Shown here one piece after another: positions 10,121-18,101 of a DNA stretch of 64,000 nucleotides. The DNA is taken from assembly GCF_022878925.1 (NCBI RefSeq), contig NZ_CP084626.1, positions 2,604,001 through 2,668,000 on the forward strand, given 5' to 3'. The notes under the pieces were generated by a model. The model did not search any database and had not been told where the DNA came from. It worked only from the letters and a program-made list of their open reading frames with translations. Position numbers and translations under genes: made by a program. Position 1 is the first letter of the stretch; every line of letters begins with the position of its first letter. Source of the stretch: Caballeronia sp. TF1N1. Lineage in GTDB: Bacteria; Pseudomonadota; Gammaproteobacteria; Burkholderiales; Burkholderiaceae.

Positions 10121-10224
10121 CGTCTTCCCAAAGAGAATCTTGTCGCAGAGCGCGTGTGAGGTCTGTGCCCTTCACAACGCCCACGCCCTCGCGGGCGTTT
10201 TGCATTTGGTTCATTAGCTGGACA

Positions 10225-10992
10225 TCAGCTGAACATCAACGCGGTCAGCAGGAAATCGAGGCCGAGCACCGCGAGCGACGCGTACACGACCGTCTTCGTG
10301 GTCGCGCGCGACACGCCTTCCGGCGTTGGCCGTGCTTCGTAGCCCTGGAACAATGCGATGAACGTCACCGCGAAGCCGAACACGATGCTCTTGATGACGC
10401 CATTGCCGACATCGCGCCACACGTCCACGCCGCCTTGCATCTGCGACCAGAACGCGCCGGAATCCACGCCGATCAGCAACACGCCGACCACATACCCGCC
10501 GATGATGCCGACCGCGCTGAAAATGGCCGCCAGCACGGGCATGGCGATGATGCCCGCCCACATGCGCGGCGCGACCACCACTTTCATGGGATCGACGGCC
10601 ATCATTTCCATTGCCGTGAGTTGTTCGCCCGCCTTCATCAAACCGATCTCGGCAGTCAGCGACGTACCCGCGCGGCCGGCGAACAACAGCGCCGTGACGA
10701 CCGGCCCGAGTTCGCGCACGAGCGAAAGCGCGACCAGCAGTCCGAGCGCCTGCTCCGAACCATAGCGGTTCAATGTGTAATATCCCTGCAGCCCGAGTAC
10801 GAAGCCGACGAACAGGCCCGACACCGCGATGATGACAAGCGAATAATTGCCGACGAAGTGAATTTGCTTCGTGACGAGACGCGGCCGCCGCAAAAGCGGG
10901 AAGAATTCGAGTACGAGGCGCAACAGCATGCGCATTGCATAACCGGCGGTTCCGAAACCGTCGAGCACCCAGCGTCCGAGCGCGCTGATCAT
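10225..10992 (-). CDS. mlaE: Phospholipid transporter permease MlaE
   Basis: The 255-residue integral membrane subunit of the MlaFEDB complex, with five to six hydrophobic segments. The family block VRELGPVVTALLFAGRAGTS, at about residues 92-111, and the conserved EIGLMKAGEQLTAMEMM, which contacts the ATPase, are both present. The start overlaps the mlaF stop by four bases (ATGA). Confidence 0.95.
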   Translation of the reverse strand: MISALGRWVLDGFGTAGYAMRMLLRLVLEFFPLLRRPRLVTKQIHFVGNYSLVIIAVSGLFVGFVLGLQGYYTLNRYGSEQALGLLVALSLVRELGPVVTALLFAGRAGTSLTAEIGLMKAGEQLTAMEMMAVDPMKVVVAPRMWAGIIAMPVLAAIFSAVGIIGGYVVGVLLIGVDSGAFWSQMQGGVDVWRDVGNGVIKSIVFGFAVTFIALFQGYEARPTPEGVSRATTKTVVYASLAVLGLDFLLTALMFS

Positions 10993-11804
10993 GCTTTCCC
11001 TCCGATGCCGAAATCCGCCGCGAGCGGCTGGCTCGCGTAATGAAACTTGAAGGGACCGTCCGGCGTGCCGTCGATGAACTGACGCACGGTCGGGTCTTCC
11101 GACGCGCGTAATTGCTCCGGCGTGCCTTCCGCGTGAATGCCGCCGTTCGCGACGAAGTACACGTAGTCCGCAATGGCGAACGACTCGGGCACATCGTGCG
11201 AAACGAGAATGGACGTGGCGCCGAGAGCGTCGTTGAGCGTGCGGATGAGTTGCGCGGTTATGCCGAGCGAGATGGGATCGAGACCGGCGAACGGCTCGTC
11301 GTACATCATCAGTTCGGGATCGAGCGCGATGGCGCGGGCAAGCGCGACGCGGCGCGCCATGCCGCCGGAAATCTCCGACGGCGCGAGATCGCGCGCGCCA
11401 CGCAGGCCAACCGCGTTGAGCTTCATCAGGACGAGATCGCGGATGAGCTCTTCCGGCAGATCCGTGTGTTCCCGCAGCGGAAACGCGACGTTCTCGAACA
11501 CGGTCTGGTCGGTGAACAGCGCGCCGAATTGAAACAGCATGCCCATCCGGCGGCGCAGCGCGTAAAGACCGTCGCGCGATTGCGTGCCGACGTCCTTGCC
11601 CGCGAACAGCACCTGACCGCGGCTGGCTTTCACCAGCCCGCCGATCAATCGTAAGGTTGTCGTCTTGCCGCAGCCGGAGCCACCCATGACCGCAACCACC
11701 TGACCACGCGTGAAACGCATGTTCAGGTTCGAGAGAACGGGCCGATTACCGTAACCGAAATCGACGTCGCGAAGCTCTAGCAGGGGCTCGGGGAAAGCTG
11801 GCAC
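10989..11804 (-). CDS. mlaF: Phospholipid transporter ATPase MlaF
   Basis: ATP-binding subunit of the Mla phospholipid transporter, 271 residues. Walker A is GGSGCGKTT at residues 41-49, the signature is the variant EISGGMARRVALARA, Walker B is LMMYDEPFAGLDP and the switch region is LVSHDVPESF. The C-terminal extension of about 25 residues after the core resembles the one that MlaF uses for dimer contacts. It is the first gene of the mla series; a perfect TATAAT lies 34 bp before its start. Confidence 0.95.
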   Translation of the reverse strand: MPAFPEPLLELRDVDFGYGNRPVLSNLNMRFTRGQVVAVMGGSGCGKTTTLRLIGGLVKASRGQVLFAGKDVGTQSRDGLYALRRRMGMLFQFGALFTDQTVFENVAFPLREHTDLPEELIRDLVLMKLNAVGLRGARDLAPSEISGGMARRVALARAIALDPELMMYDEPFAGLDPISLGITAQLIRTLNDALGATSILVSHDVPESFAIADYVYFVANGGIHAEGTPEQLRASEDPTVRQFIDGTPDGPFKFHYASQPLAADFGIGGKA

Positions 11805-11837
11805 GAGGTAAGAAATTCCTTGGACGCAAGAGGCCGA

Positions 11838-11866
11838 ATTATAGGGCCTGCGCGCAATCGGTGCTT
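11838..11866 (-). promoter_or_regulatory. Candidate sigma-70 promoter of the mla genes
   Basis: Between thiE and mlaF the minus strand carries a perfect -10 box, TATAAT, at 11838-11843. No good -35 sits at the usual distance, so this may be a weak or activator-dependent promoter. It would start RNA about 25 bp before the mlaF start codon. I found no terminator after thiE, so read-through from the thi genes is also possible. Confidence 0.4.
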
Positions 11867-11901
11867 TACCTACGCTCTACCCGATATGATTTTCAGAACA
11901 T

Positions 11902-12966
11902 TTACCCTTGATTTGCAAAGCTTTGTTGTAGCGACTCGACGGCGGCTTCGGTGTCCGCCGCTTCTGTCACGGCACGCACGACAGCAGCGCTTCCTACGCT
12001 GGTCGCCAGCACCTCGGGCAATACCTTGCCGTCGATACCGCCGATCGCGACGAGCGGCACACGTCCTTTCAGAAGCTTTACGTAGCGTGTAAGCCGCGCC
12101 AGGCCTTGCGGCTTGGTGGGCATGACTTTCGTCGTGGTGGGAAACACCGCGCCGAGCGCGAGATAGCTCGGCCGGAAGTGCAGCGCGCGAAGCATCTCGT
12201 AATAGCCGTGCGTCGAAAGTCCGAGGCGCAAGCCGGCTTGCGCGATTGCCTGCAGATCGGCGGTTTCGACATCTTCCTGACCGAGATGCACGCCGTAAGC
12301 GCGTGCGGCGATCGCTTCGCGCCAGTGATCGTTGATGAAAAGCTGCGCCTGATGCCGCTGCCCCGCCACGACCGAACGCTCGATTTCGCCGTGAAGGTCC
12401 GCTGCGTCGGTGGTCTTGCGGCGCAACTGCGCCGTGCGCACGCCGAGGTCCAGCACGCGTTCGACCCAATTCGCGCTCGGCAAGACGGGGTAGAGACCGA
12501 GCTTGTCCGGGCAAGCGGGAAAGGCAGGTTCCGGCGCGGGCGGAAGATCGCCGACGCGCGGGAACGTGTCGAAGTCGCTTGGCCACGCGTCTTCTTTCTG
12601 TTCGTCGCCGGCGCGCCATGCCATTGCCAGGACGAGCGCATCGTGCGGTTCGAAATTGCAGTCGAGGAACGCCGCCAGCGCGGCCAGCCAGTCGTCGGAA
12701 CGCTCGCCTTCGAGAACATGGCGCGCGCCTGCATGCAGCAATATCACGCGACGTTCGTACGCTTCCAGCACCGTCGCATTGCCCGCGGCGTATGGCTCGT
12801 TGACGACGAGCAGATCCTGCGCACTTGGCGTATCCGGCACGGTCAGGCAGATGCGCCAGCGCGTTGGCGGCGCGGGCCACTCGCCGAGCCGCGCGCGGAT
12901 ACGTTCGGCGACTTCGGTCAACTCATCCGCCGGCGGCCAGAAAACTTCGTGTCCGAGCAAGCTCAT
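11902..12966 (-). CDS. thiE: Thiamine-phosphate synthase with N-terminal extension
   Basis: Joins HMP-pyrophosphate and the thiazole phosphate to give thiamine phosphate. The catalytic TIM-barrel domain fills about residues 150-354, with LGLYPVLPSANWVERVL, FINDHWREAI, YGVHLGQEDVETADL, LGLSTHGYYE, LALGAVFPTTTK and PLVAIGGIDG in the expected order. The protein is 354 residues, against about 210 for usual ThiE; the first 150 form an extension without a motif I can name firmly, though DDWLAALAAFLDCNF and the following helix recall the C-terminal part of ThiD kinases. The ATG at 12966 overlaps the thiG stop (ATGA); longer upstream readings lie inside thiG. Confidence 0.92.
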   Translation of the reverse strand: MSLLGHEVFWPPADELTEVAERIRARLGEWPAPPTRWRICLTVPDTPSAQDLLVVNEPYAAGNATVLEAYERRVILLHAGARHVLEGERSDDWLAALAAFLDCNFEPHDALVLAMAWRAGDEQKEDAWPSDFDTFPRVGDLPPAPEPAFPACPDKLGLYPVLPSANWVERVLDLGVRTAQLRRKTTDAADLHGEIERSVVAGQRHQAQLFINDHWREAIAARAYGVHLGQEDVETADLQAIAQAGLRLGLSTHGYYEMLRALHFRPSYLALGAVFPTTTKVMPTKPQGLARLTRYVKLLKGRVPLVAIGGIDGKVLPEVLATSVGSAAVVRAVTEAADTEAAVESLQQSFANQG

Positions 12967-13772
12967 GCAGCACCTCCGTCCTGATGCCAGAACGGCATGC
13001 CAACGACCGGCGTGCTGGCCTGCGCGCTGTCGCGCTCGGCCATCGGACCGGCGAGAAACGCCGTGCGCCCGGCTTCGACACCCAGCGCGAACGCGCGCGC
13101 CATCTGCGACGGAAAGGTCGCCTGCGACACGGCGGTGTTCAAGAGCACACCGTCGAAACCCCACTCCATCACCTGGCACGCATGCGAGGGCACGCCGAGG
13201 CCTGCATCGACGATCAGCGGCACGTCTGGCAGCCGCTCGCGCAACGTGCGCAGACCGTAGGGATTGGTCACGCCCTTGCCGGTGCCGATGGGCGCGCCCC
13301 AGGGCATCAACGCCTCGCAGCCGGCATCGAGCAGACGGCGGCCGATCACGAGATCCTCGGTGCAATAAGGCAGCACCTTGAAGCCGTCGCGCACGAGCTT
13401 GCCCGCCGCTTCGACGAGGCCGATCGGGTCGGGCTGCAACGTGTAGTCGTCGCCGATCAGTTCCAGCTTGATCCACGGCGTGTCGAAAACCTCGCGCGCC
13501 ATGTAGGCGGTGGTCAGCACTTCATCGACGCTATGGCAGCCCGCCGTGTTTGGCAGCAGCGCGACGCCGTGACGCTTGAGGACTTCGAAAAAACCGGCCT
13601 CGCCAGTCTCGGACTGACGGCGCAGCGCGACGGTCACCATGCCGGGCCGCGCGGCATCGATGGAATCCGAAAGCGATTGCAGCGACGGATAACGCGATGT
13701 GCCGAGCAGCACACGGCTCGGGAACGTCTGGCCGTAGAGCGTGAGGCTATGGGCGGCGGTGTGTGAGGTCAT
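12963..13772 (-). CDS. thiG: Thiazole synthase
   Basis: Forms the thiazole phosphate ring from deoxyxylulose phosphate, dehydroglycine and ThiS thiocarboxylate. The 269-residue protein has the ThiG signature elements: TFPSRVLLGTSRYPS near the N-terminus, the Schiff-base lysine in WIKLELIGDD, GFKVLPYCTEDL, LMPWGAPIGTGKG and LIVDAGLGVPSHA. It lies 26 bp after thiS and overlaps thiE by four bases. Together with ThiO, which supplies the glycine imine, this is the aerobic glycine-oxidase version of the pathway. Confidence 0.97.
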   Translation of the reverse strand: MTSHTAAHSLTLYGQTFPSRVLLGTSRYPSLQSLSDSIDAARPGMVTVALRRQSETGEAGFFEVLKRHGVALLPNTAGCHSVDEVLTTAYMAREVFDTPWIKLELIGDDYTLQPDPIGLVEAAGKLVRDGFKVLPYCTEDLVIGRRLLDAGCEALMPWGAPIGTGKGVTNPYGLRTLRERLPDVPLIVDAGLGVPSHACQVMEWGFDGVLLNTAVSQATFPSQMARAFALGVEAGRTAFLAGPMAERDSAQASTPVVGMPFWHQDGGAA

Positions 13773-13798
13773 GATTCGATCCTTCGGATTCGGTGGAT

Positions 13799-13996
13799 TC
13801 AGCCGCCCGCGACGGGCGACACGACGTCGAGCTTGTCGCCGGCTCGAAGCGTCTTCGTGCCGTGCTCGCCGCGCGCGACGAACTGCCCGTTGAGCGCGAC
13901 CGCGAACGGCGGTTTGGCGCCGAATGCGGCGAGCGCGTCGGTGACGGTGGCGGCATCGGTCAGACTGAATTCGCGCTGATTGATGTGGATGTTCAT
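13799..13996 (-). CDS. thiS: Sulfur carrier protein ThiS
   Basis: A 65-residue ubiquitin-like sulfur carrier. The N-terminus MNIHINQREF and the C-terminal VVSPVAGG ending in Gly-Gly are diagnostic: the terminal glycine is adenylated by ThiF and converted to a thiocarboxylate that donates sulfur to ThiG. No thiF is in this window. It is 18 bp after thiO and 26 bp before thiG. Confidence 0.95.
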   Translation of the reverse strand: MNIHINQREFSLTDAATVTDALAAFGAKPPFAVALNGQFVARGEHGTKTLRAGDKLDVVSPVAGG

Positions 13997-14014
13997 GGCT
14001 TTGACTTTCGATGA

Positions 14015-15157
14015 CTAGAGCGCGGCCGCGATGGCCGGTTCGCTATGCAGAAGTTCGGACCAGCGCGCGCCGCCGCGATAATCCGCGAACGATGCGGCGT
14101 CCGCGACGGTTCCGCCGGCGATGGCTTGGGCGAGTGCGCAGGCGGCATCGGCGACTTCCGGCGCGATCATGAAGCCGTGCCGATACAGGCCGTTCACGCG
14201 CACGGTCCGCGCCCCGTCCCAGACGATGGCCGGCCGATGATCCGGCAGCGTCGGCCGGCACTGAGAATTGAGTTCGAGGATGCGCGCCTCGCCGAAACCC
14301 GGATGCACCGCGAACGCCGCACTCATCAGTTCCAGCGCCGAGCGCACGCTCACGGGCGACATGTCCTCGCCTTCGACTTCGGTCGCGCCGATCACGTAAA
14401 GATCGTCCTCTTTCGGCGCGATATACAGCGGATAACGCGGATGCAGCAGCCGCACCGGCCGCGACAACCCGATGCCCGGCGCATGCACGCGCGCCACTTC
14501 CCCGCGAATACCACGCAACGCGGGCCACGCAGTTTTGCCGCCCAGCCCACGGCAATCGATGATCCAGCGCGCGTCGGGCATGGCATCGACCGGAGAATTC
14601 CAGTGCGTGCGCACGCCGCGCGCCGTAAGTCCGGCCGCGAGCGCTCGAAGCGCCTGACGATTGTCGAGTTGACCTTCGTGCGGCAGCAGCCAGCCTTGCG
14701 CGAAACGCGTGCCGAGCGCGGGTTCCGCTTGCGCGACTTCCGCGCCCGCGAGCTTGATGAAGCCGCCATCGAGCAAGCTTGCAGGCGCGTTGGCGCGCAG
14801 CCTGCGTTCGAACAGCGGCGCTTCCGCGCGATCCGCGCCGTGCCAGACGACGAGCGTGCCGTTGCGCTGAAAGTAAACCGGCTCGGGCAACTCGGCGATG
14901 AGACCCGGCCAGCGTTCCAGCGACGCCGCGCCGAGTTCGACGACGAGCGGCTCCGCACTCGTCGCCTCGGCGAGCGGCGCGAGCATCGCGGCGGCCACCC
15001 ACGCAGCCGACTGCGTGCCCGCCTCGTCGCCGCGCTCGTATAGCGCGACGCCGTGGCCCGCGCCCGCGAGTTGCCACGCCACGAGCCGCCCGACGAGTCC
15101 TCCGCCGATGACGGCGAAGTCTGGCCGGCGCGCGGCGGGCTGATCGATCGTGTTCAC
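14015..15157 (-). CDS. thiO: Glycine oxidase ThiO (FAD-dependent)
   Basis: FAD-dependent oxidase of the DAO family that converts glycine to the imine used by thiazole synthase. I place the start at the GTG at 15155-15157, giving VNTIDQPAARR, because a GGAG ribosome site lies about 10 bases upstream and the dinucleotide-binding motif FAVIGGGLVGRLVAWQLA follows at residue 14. That gives 380 residues. Later family elements are VYFQRNGTLVVWH, WIIDCRGLGG, LYIAPKEDDLYVIGATEVEG and the C-terminal RHGFMIAPEVADA. It is the first gene after the TPP riboswitch. The open frame continues far upstream through the leader but is not coding. Confidence 0.93.
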   Translation of the reverse strand: MNTIDQPAARRPDFAVIGGGLVGRLVAWQLAGAGHGVALYERGDEAGTQSAAWVAAAMLAPLAEATSAEPLVVELGAASLERWPGLIAELPEPVYFQRNGTLVVWHGADRAEAPLFERRLRANAPASLLDGGFIKLAGAEVAQAEPALGTRFAQGWLLPHEGQLDNRQALRALAAGLTARGVRTHWNSPVDAMPDARWIIDCRGLGGKTAWPALRGIRGEVARVHAPGIGLSRPVRLLHPRYPLYIAPKEDDLYVIGATEVEGEDMSPVSVRSALELMSAAFAVHPGFGEARILELNSQCRPTLPDHRPAIVWDGARTVRVNGLYRHGFMIAPEVADAACALAQAIAGGTVADAASFADYRGGARWSELLHSEPAIAAAL

Positions 15158-15369
15158 TTTTCCGATGTCTCCTGTCGATCGAAACGAGGCTGTGCGCCGC
15201 TCCGGTCTTATCCACGACTGATAACGCCGTGCAGCAAACGCACGAACGCGAAGACAAAACTTGCAGAGGAGAGACCGGCCCGGCAGCGGCAACGCAAACA
15301 ACGCGCGCCAGGCGGAAAAGAAAGATGATGGAAGAACCTGGAGGAAAGGCGCGACGGCCGCGCGTTCTC

Positions 15370-15445
15370 CGGAAACTTCCCTCGCCGGTATTACCCGGAT
15401 CGGGTGCAAAGGGTCTCTCTCAGCCTCGCCGCGCCAGCACACCGA
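15370..15445 (-). promoter_or_regulatory. TPP riboswitch (THI element)
   Basis: Read on the minus strand, this segment contains the conserved core of the thiamine pyrophosphate riboswitch in order: GAGGCTGAGAG, GACCCTTTGCACCCGAT, CCGGGTAATACCGGCG and AGGGAAG. The CTGAGA loop and the CCGGGTAATACCGG helix with its internal loop are the ligand-binding elements. It sits about 215 bases before the thiO start, so it should reduce thiOSGE expression when TPP is plentiful. Whether it acts on transcription or translation is not clear from sequence. Confidence 0.93.
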
Positions 15446-15492
15446 TAATTCGATGACGTCGCGCGCGAAGCACCCCTGTTTCGTCGAAGATC

Positions 15493-15522
15493 ATTAGACC
15501 ATGAAAGCCAAAGCCGCTGCAA
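15493..15522 (-). promoter_or_regulatory. Candidate sigma-70 promoter for the thiOSGE leader
   Basis: On the minus strand, TTGCAG (15517-15522) and TCTAAT (15493-15498) are separated by 18 bp. RNA would start near 15486, about 40 bases before the TPP riboswitch, which is the right geometry for the thi transcript. Confidence 0.5.
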
Positions 15523-15735
15523 ACCGGGATTCCCCGCCTTTGGTCGCCTCAGTCGGCACTCTGGCACAATGCCGCGAGCATGGTTCTCCGCATGGTTGTG
15601 CGAATGAGCACGGAATTAAGCGGCAGTTAAGGGAACCTCTGAACAATCTGCGGGACAGGAAAGAGGCTGCGCGTGCGAGTATCGCGGCGCGGTGCGTCCA
15701 TTCGTAACTCGGACCGGCATATCATCAGGAAGGTC

Positions 15736-17478
15736 ATGGCCAATTCTCAACCGGAAAACACGCAGCAACAAGCCGACACGGTCTCTGCGTGGAGCCTCAT
15801 CAAGCCCTACTGGGTCTCGGAGGAGCGCGGCTTCGCATGGGGTCTGCTCGTTGCCATCATCGCGATCAACATGACGGTCGTATGGATCAACGTGCGGCTC
15901 AACAGCTGGAGCGCGGCGTTCTACAACGCGCTGCAGAACAAGAACGTCCACGACTTTCCGCACCTTCTGCTGGTCTTCACCGGCCTCGCCTTCGCGTACA
16001 TTCTGCTTGCGGTTTATGGGAGGTATCTGCGGCAGATGCTCGGCTTCCGCTGGCGCCAGTGGCTGACCAACAAGTATCTCGAACAGTGGTTCGGCGACCG
16101 CGCTTTTTACCGCATAGAACGCGACCGTCTCGCCGATAACCCCGACCAGCGGATCAGCGACGACCTGCAATCCTTCGCGACCACCACGCTGTCTCTGTCG
16201 CTCGATCTGCTTTCCACGCTCGTCACGCTCGTCACGTTCATCACCATTTTGTGGACGCTCGCGGGCGCGCTGACCATCACGGCATTCGGCACGCCGCTCG
16301 TCATTCCCGGCTACATGGTCTGGGCGGCGGCGCTTTACGCGATCATCGGCTCGGTCATCATTCAGAAGGTCGGGCATCCGCTGGTGTCGATCAACTACCA
16401 GCAACAGAAGGTCGAGGCCGATTTCCGCTTCGGGCTGATTCGCGTGCGCGAGAATGCCGAGCAGATCGCGTTTTACGATGGCATCGCCACCGAGACGGCC
16501 AACGCGAAGACCATTTTCCAGCGCATTCGCGACAACTGGTGGATGATCATGAAGTACACGAAGCGCATGACCTTCGTGCTCAGTTTCTACGGACAGATCG
16601 CCATCATCTTCCCGATCATGGTTGCCGCGCCGCGCTATTTCGCGGGCGCGTTCTCGTTCGGCGTCTTGATGCAGATTTCATCGGCGTTCGGCACGGTCAG
16701 CGATTCGTTCTCCTGGTTCATCAACAGTTACTCGACCTTGGTCGAATGGCGCGCCACGGTGAATCGTCTGCGCGAATTCAAGCGTGTGATGCGCTCGACG
16801 CATATCCGCGAGGAAACGTCGCCGGCAACGGCGCATGGCGGTATCAACCTGCATTACACGAGCACGAAAGCGCTGACGACCAAGGGGCTTGCGCTCGCGT
16901 TGCCGAATGGCACGCCACTTTCGCGCGTGGGCGATGTGACGATAGAACCGGGATCGCGCTGGCTGATAGTCGGGCCGTCGGGCGCGGGCAAGAGCACGCT
17001 GATGCGGGCTCTGGCGGGCCTTTGGCCGTTCGGCGACGGTAGTATCGACGCACCCGTCGACGCGAAGATGCTGTTTATCCCGCAAGTGAGCTATCTCCCG
17101 ATCGGCACGCTGCGCGCGGCGTTGAGCTATCCGTCGCCGGGTGGCACCTTCACCGACGAGGAATCGCGCGAGGCGCTGCGTCTGTGCAATCTGGCCGAGT
17201 ATGGCGACCGCCTGGAAGAAAGTGCGCACTGGGCGCGCAGCTTGTCGCCGGGCGAGCAACAGCGTCTTGCCGCCGCGCGCGTGCTGCTGCACAAGCCCGA
17301 CTTCCTGTTCCTCGACGAAGCCACCAGCGCCCTCGATGCGGATAACGAACTGCATATCTACAACACGCTCGTCGAACGTTTGCCGAAGGCGGCGATTTTG
17401 AGCGTTGCGCACCGGGAGTCGGTGGCGCTGTTCCATGATTATCGGATCGAGATAGAGAGGACGATGGCGGAGGTTTGA
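15736..17478 (+). CDS. SbmA/YddA-like ABC transporter, fused permease and ATPase
   Basis: A 580-residue half-transporter. Residues 1 to about 330 form a membrane domain of the ABC_membrane_2 type (KPYWVSEERGFAWGLL at the start, then about six hydrophobic segments and QQKVEADFRFGLIRVRENAE), as in YddA and SbmA/BacA relatives. The C-terminal ATPase has Walker A VGPSGAGKST, the signature variant LSPGEQQR and Walker B FLFLDEATSALD. I chose the ATG at 15736 because AGGAAGG precedes it by a few bases. Family members import peptides or cobalamin-like compounds; the substrate here is unknown. It has its own terminator and does not read into the next genes. Confidence 0.88.
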   Translation: MANSQPENTQQQADTVSAWSLIKPYWVSEERGFAWGLLVAIIAINMTVVWINVRLNSWSAAFYNALQNKNVHDFPHLLLVFTGLAFAYILLAVYGRYLRQMLGFRWRQWLTNKYLEQWFGDRAFYRIERDRLADNPDQRISDDLQSFATTTLSLSLDLLSTLVTLVTFITILWTLAGALTITAFGTPLVIPGYMVWAAALYAIIGSVIIQKVGHPLVSINYQQQKVEADFRFGLIRVRENAEQIAFYDGIATETANAKTIFQRIRDNWWMIMKYTKRMTFVLSFYGQIAIIFPIMVAAPRYFAGAFSFGVLMQISSAFGTVSDSFSWFINSYSTLVEWRATVNRLREFKRVMRSTHIREETSPATAHGGINLHYTSTKALTTKGLALALPNGTPLSRVGDVTIEPGSRWLIVGPSGAGKSTLMRALAGLWPFGDGSIDAPVDAKMLFIPQVSYLPIGTLRAALSYPSPGGTFTDEESREALRLCNLAEYGDRLEESAHWARSLSPGEQQRLAAARVLLHKPDFLFLDEATSALDADNELHIYNTLVERLPKAAILSVAHRESVALFHDYRIEIERTMAEV

Positions 17479-17500
17479 TTCCGTCTCTTGCTGAATGAAG

Positions 17501-17537
17501 AACCGCATCCGCGAGCAATTGTGGGTGCGGTTTTTCT
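17501..17537 (+). terminator. Intrinsic terminator after the ABC transporter
   Basis: AACCGCATCC (17501-17510) pairs with GGGTGCGGTT (17523-17532), ten base pairs with one G-U, followed by a run of T. It closes the transporter gene, so the following two-gene cassette needs its own promoter. Confidence 0.85.
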
Positions 17538-17617
17538 TATTTGTGGCGGTGAGTAACTTGCCCTGCGCGCGACGTCATAGACTTCGAAGCGTTACGGCAG
17601 ACAGTCACAAATAATCG

Positions 17618-18100
17618 ATGGACTTCCTTCTACTGACAGACGACGATCTCGAATCGATGCGCCACGCGCCAAAATCCATCGTCAACAAGGGGGCGCGGTG
17701 GGTAACGAAAGGCGGTCACCGCGAAAAGAATTACGTGCTCCACGATGCACGCGATATGACACAGGTTTACCGGCTCTTTCTTCGCGTCTCGCTGACCAGA
17801 GCCAGTGCGTTTTCTGTCGGTCTCGCGCGTGTGTGGTCACCTGATGCAACCCTTGTGCTCGTGCGTTACAACGGTCCTTATCACGGGCACAGAAATGTTA
17901 TCGAGCGCGTCAAGGTTCCCTTAGGCTGTCACAAGCATGTCGCCACCGAACGATACATCCGTGCCGGCCACGATCCGGACGGCTATGCTGAATCGGTCTA
18001 CGACTACAATTCGGTTGAGGGAGCATTTGATTGTCTCTGCAGGGATTGCAGCGTCGACTTGCTTGACTACAACCCGTTTCAATCCGAGCTCGAGTTCTGA
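17618..18100 (+). CDS. Unknown protein, first gene of a two-gene cassette (DUF6978-like)
   Basis: A 160-residue soluble protein with no signal peptide or membrane segment. It starts MDFLLLTDDDLESMRHAPKS. The middle is strand-rich and basic (YRLFLRVSLTRASAFSVGLA, then LVLVRYNGPYHGHRN), and the C-terminal third has several histidines, cysteines (Cys-x-x-x-Cys in FDCLCRDCSVDLL) and acidic residues. It looks like the DUF6978 family that I remember only as an uncharacterised group, so the name is tentative. There is no clear ribosome site before the ATG. The next gene starts one base after its stop, so the two are surely cotranscribed. The third-position base choice seems less GC-biased than in the neighbours. 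Confidence 0.7.
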   Translation: MDFLLLTDDDLESMRHAPKSIVNKGARWVTKGGHREKNYVLHDARDMTQVYRLFLRVSLTRASAFSVGLARVWSPDATLVLVRYNGPYHGHRNVIERVKVPLGCHKHVATERYIRAGHDPDGYAESVYDYNSVEGAFDCLCRDCSVDLLDYNPFQSELEF

Positions 18101-18101
18101 C

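Larger units (their letters stand above)
15158..15735. other. 578-bp divergent intergenic region, thiO leader and transporter promoter side
   Basis: The minus strand carries, from right to left, a candidate promoter at 15493-15522, the TPP riboswitch at about 15370-15445, a leader of some 210 bases with G+C-rich inverted sequences, and the thiO ribosome site. The plus strand carries the upstream region of the ABC transporter; TTGGTC near 15539 and CACAAT near 15566 are a weak promoter pair with a 19-bp spacer. The short open frame at 15501-15707 has no recognisable product. Confidence 0.6.

Noticed and set aside
10176..10202. AACGCCC...GGGCGTT hairpin between mlaE and mlaD
   Set aside because: Its T-run is on the plus strand, against the direction of the mla genes, so it should not terminate them; no plus-strand gene ends there.
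15501..15707. 68-codon open frame on the plus strand before the ABC transporter
   Set aside because: It overlaps the thi promoter on the other strand, has no good ribosome site and no recognisable sequence.
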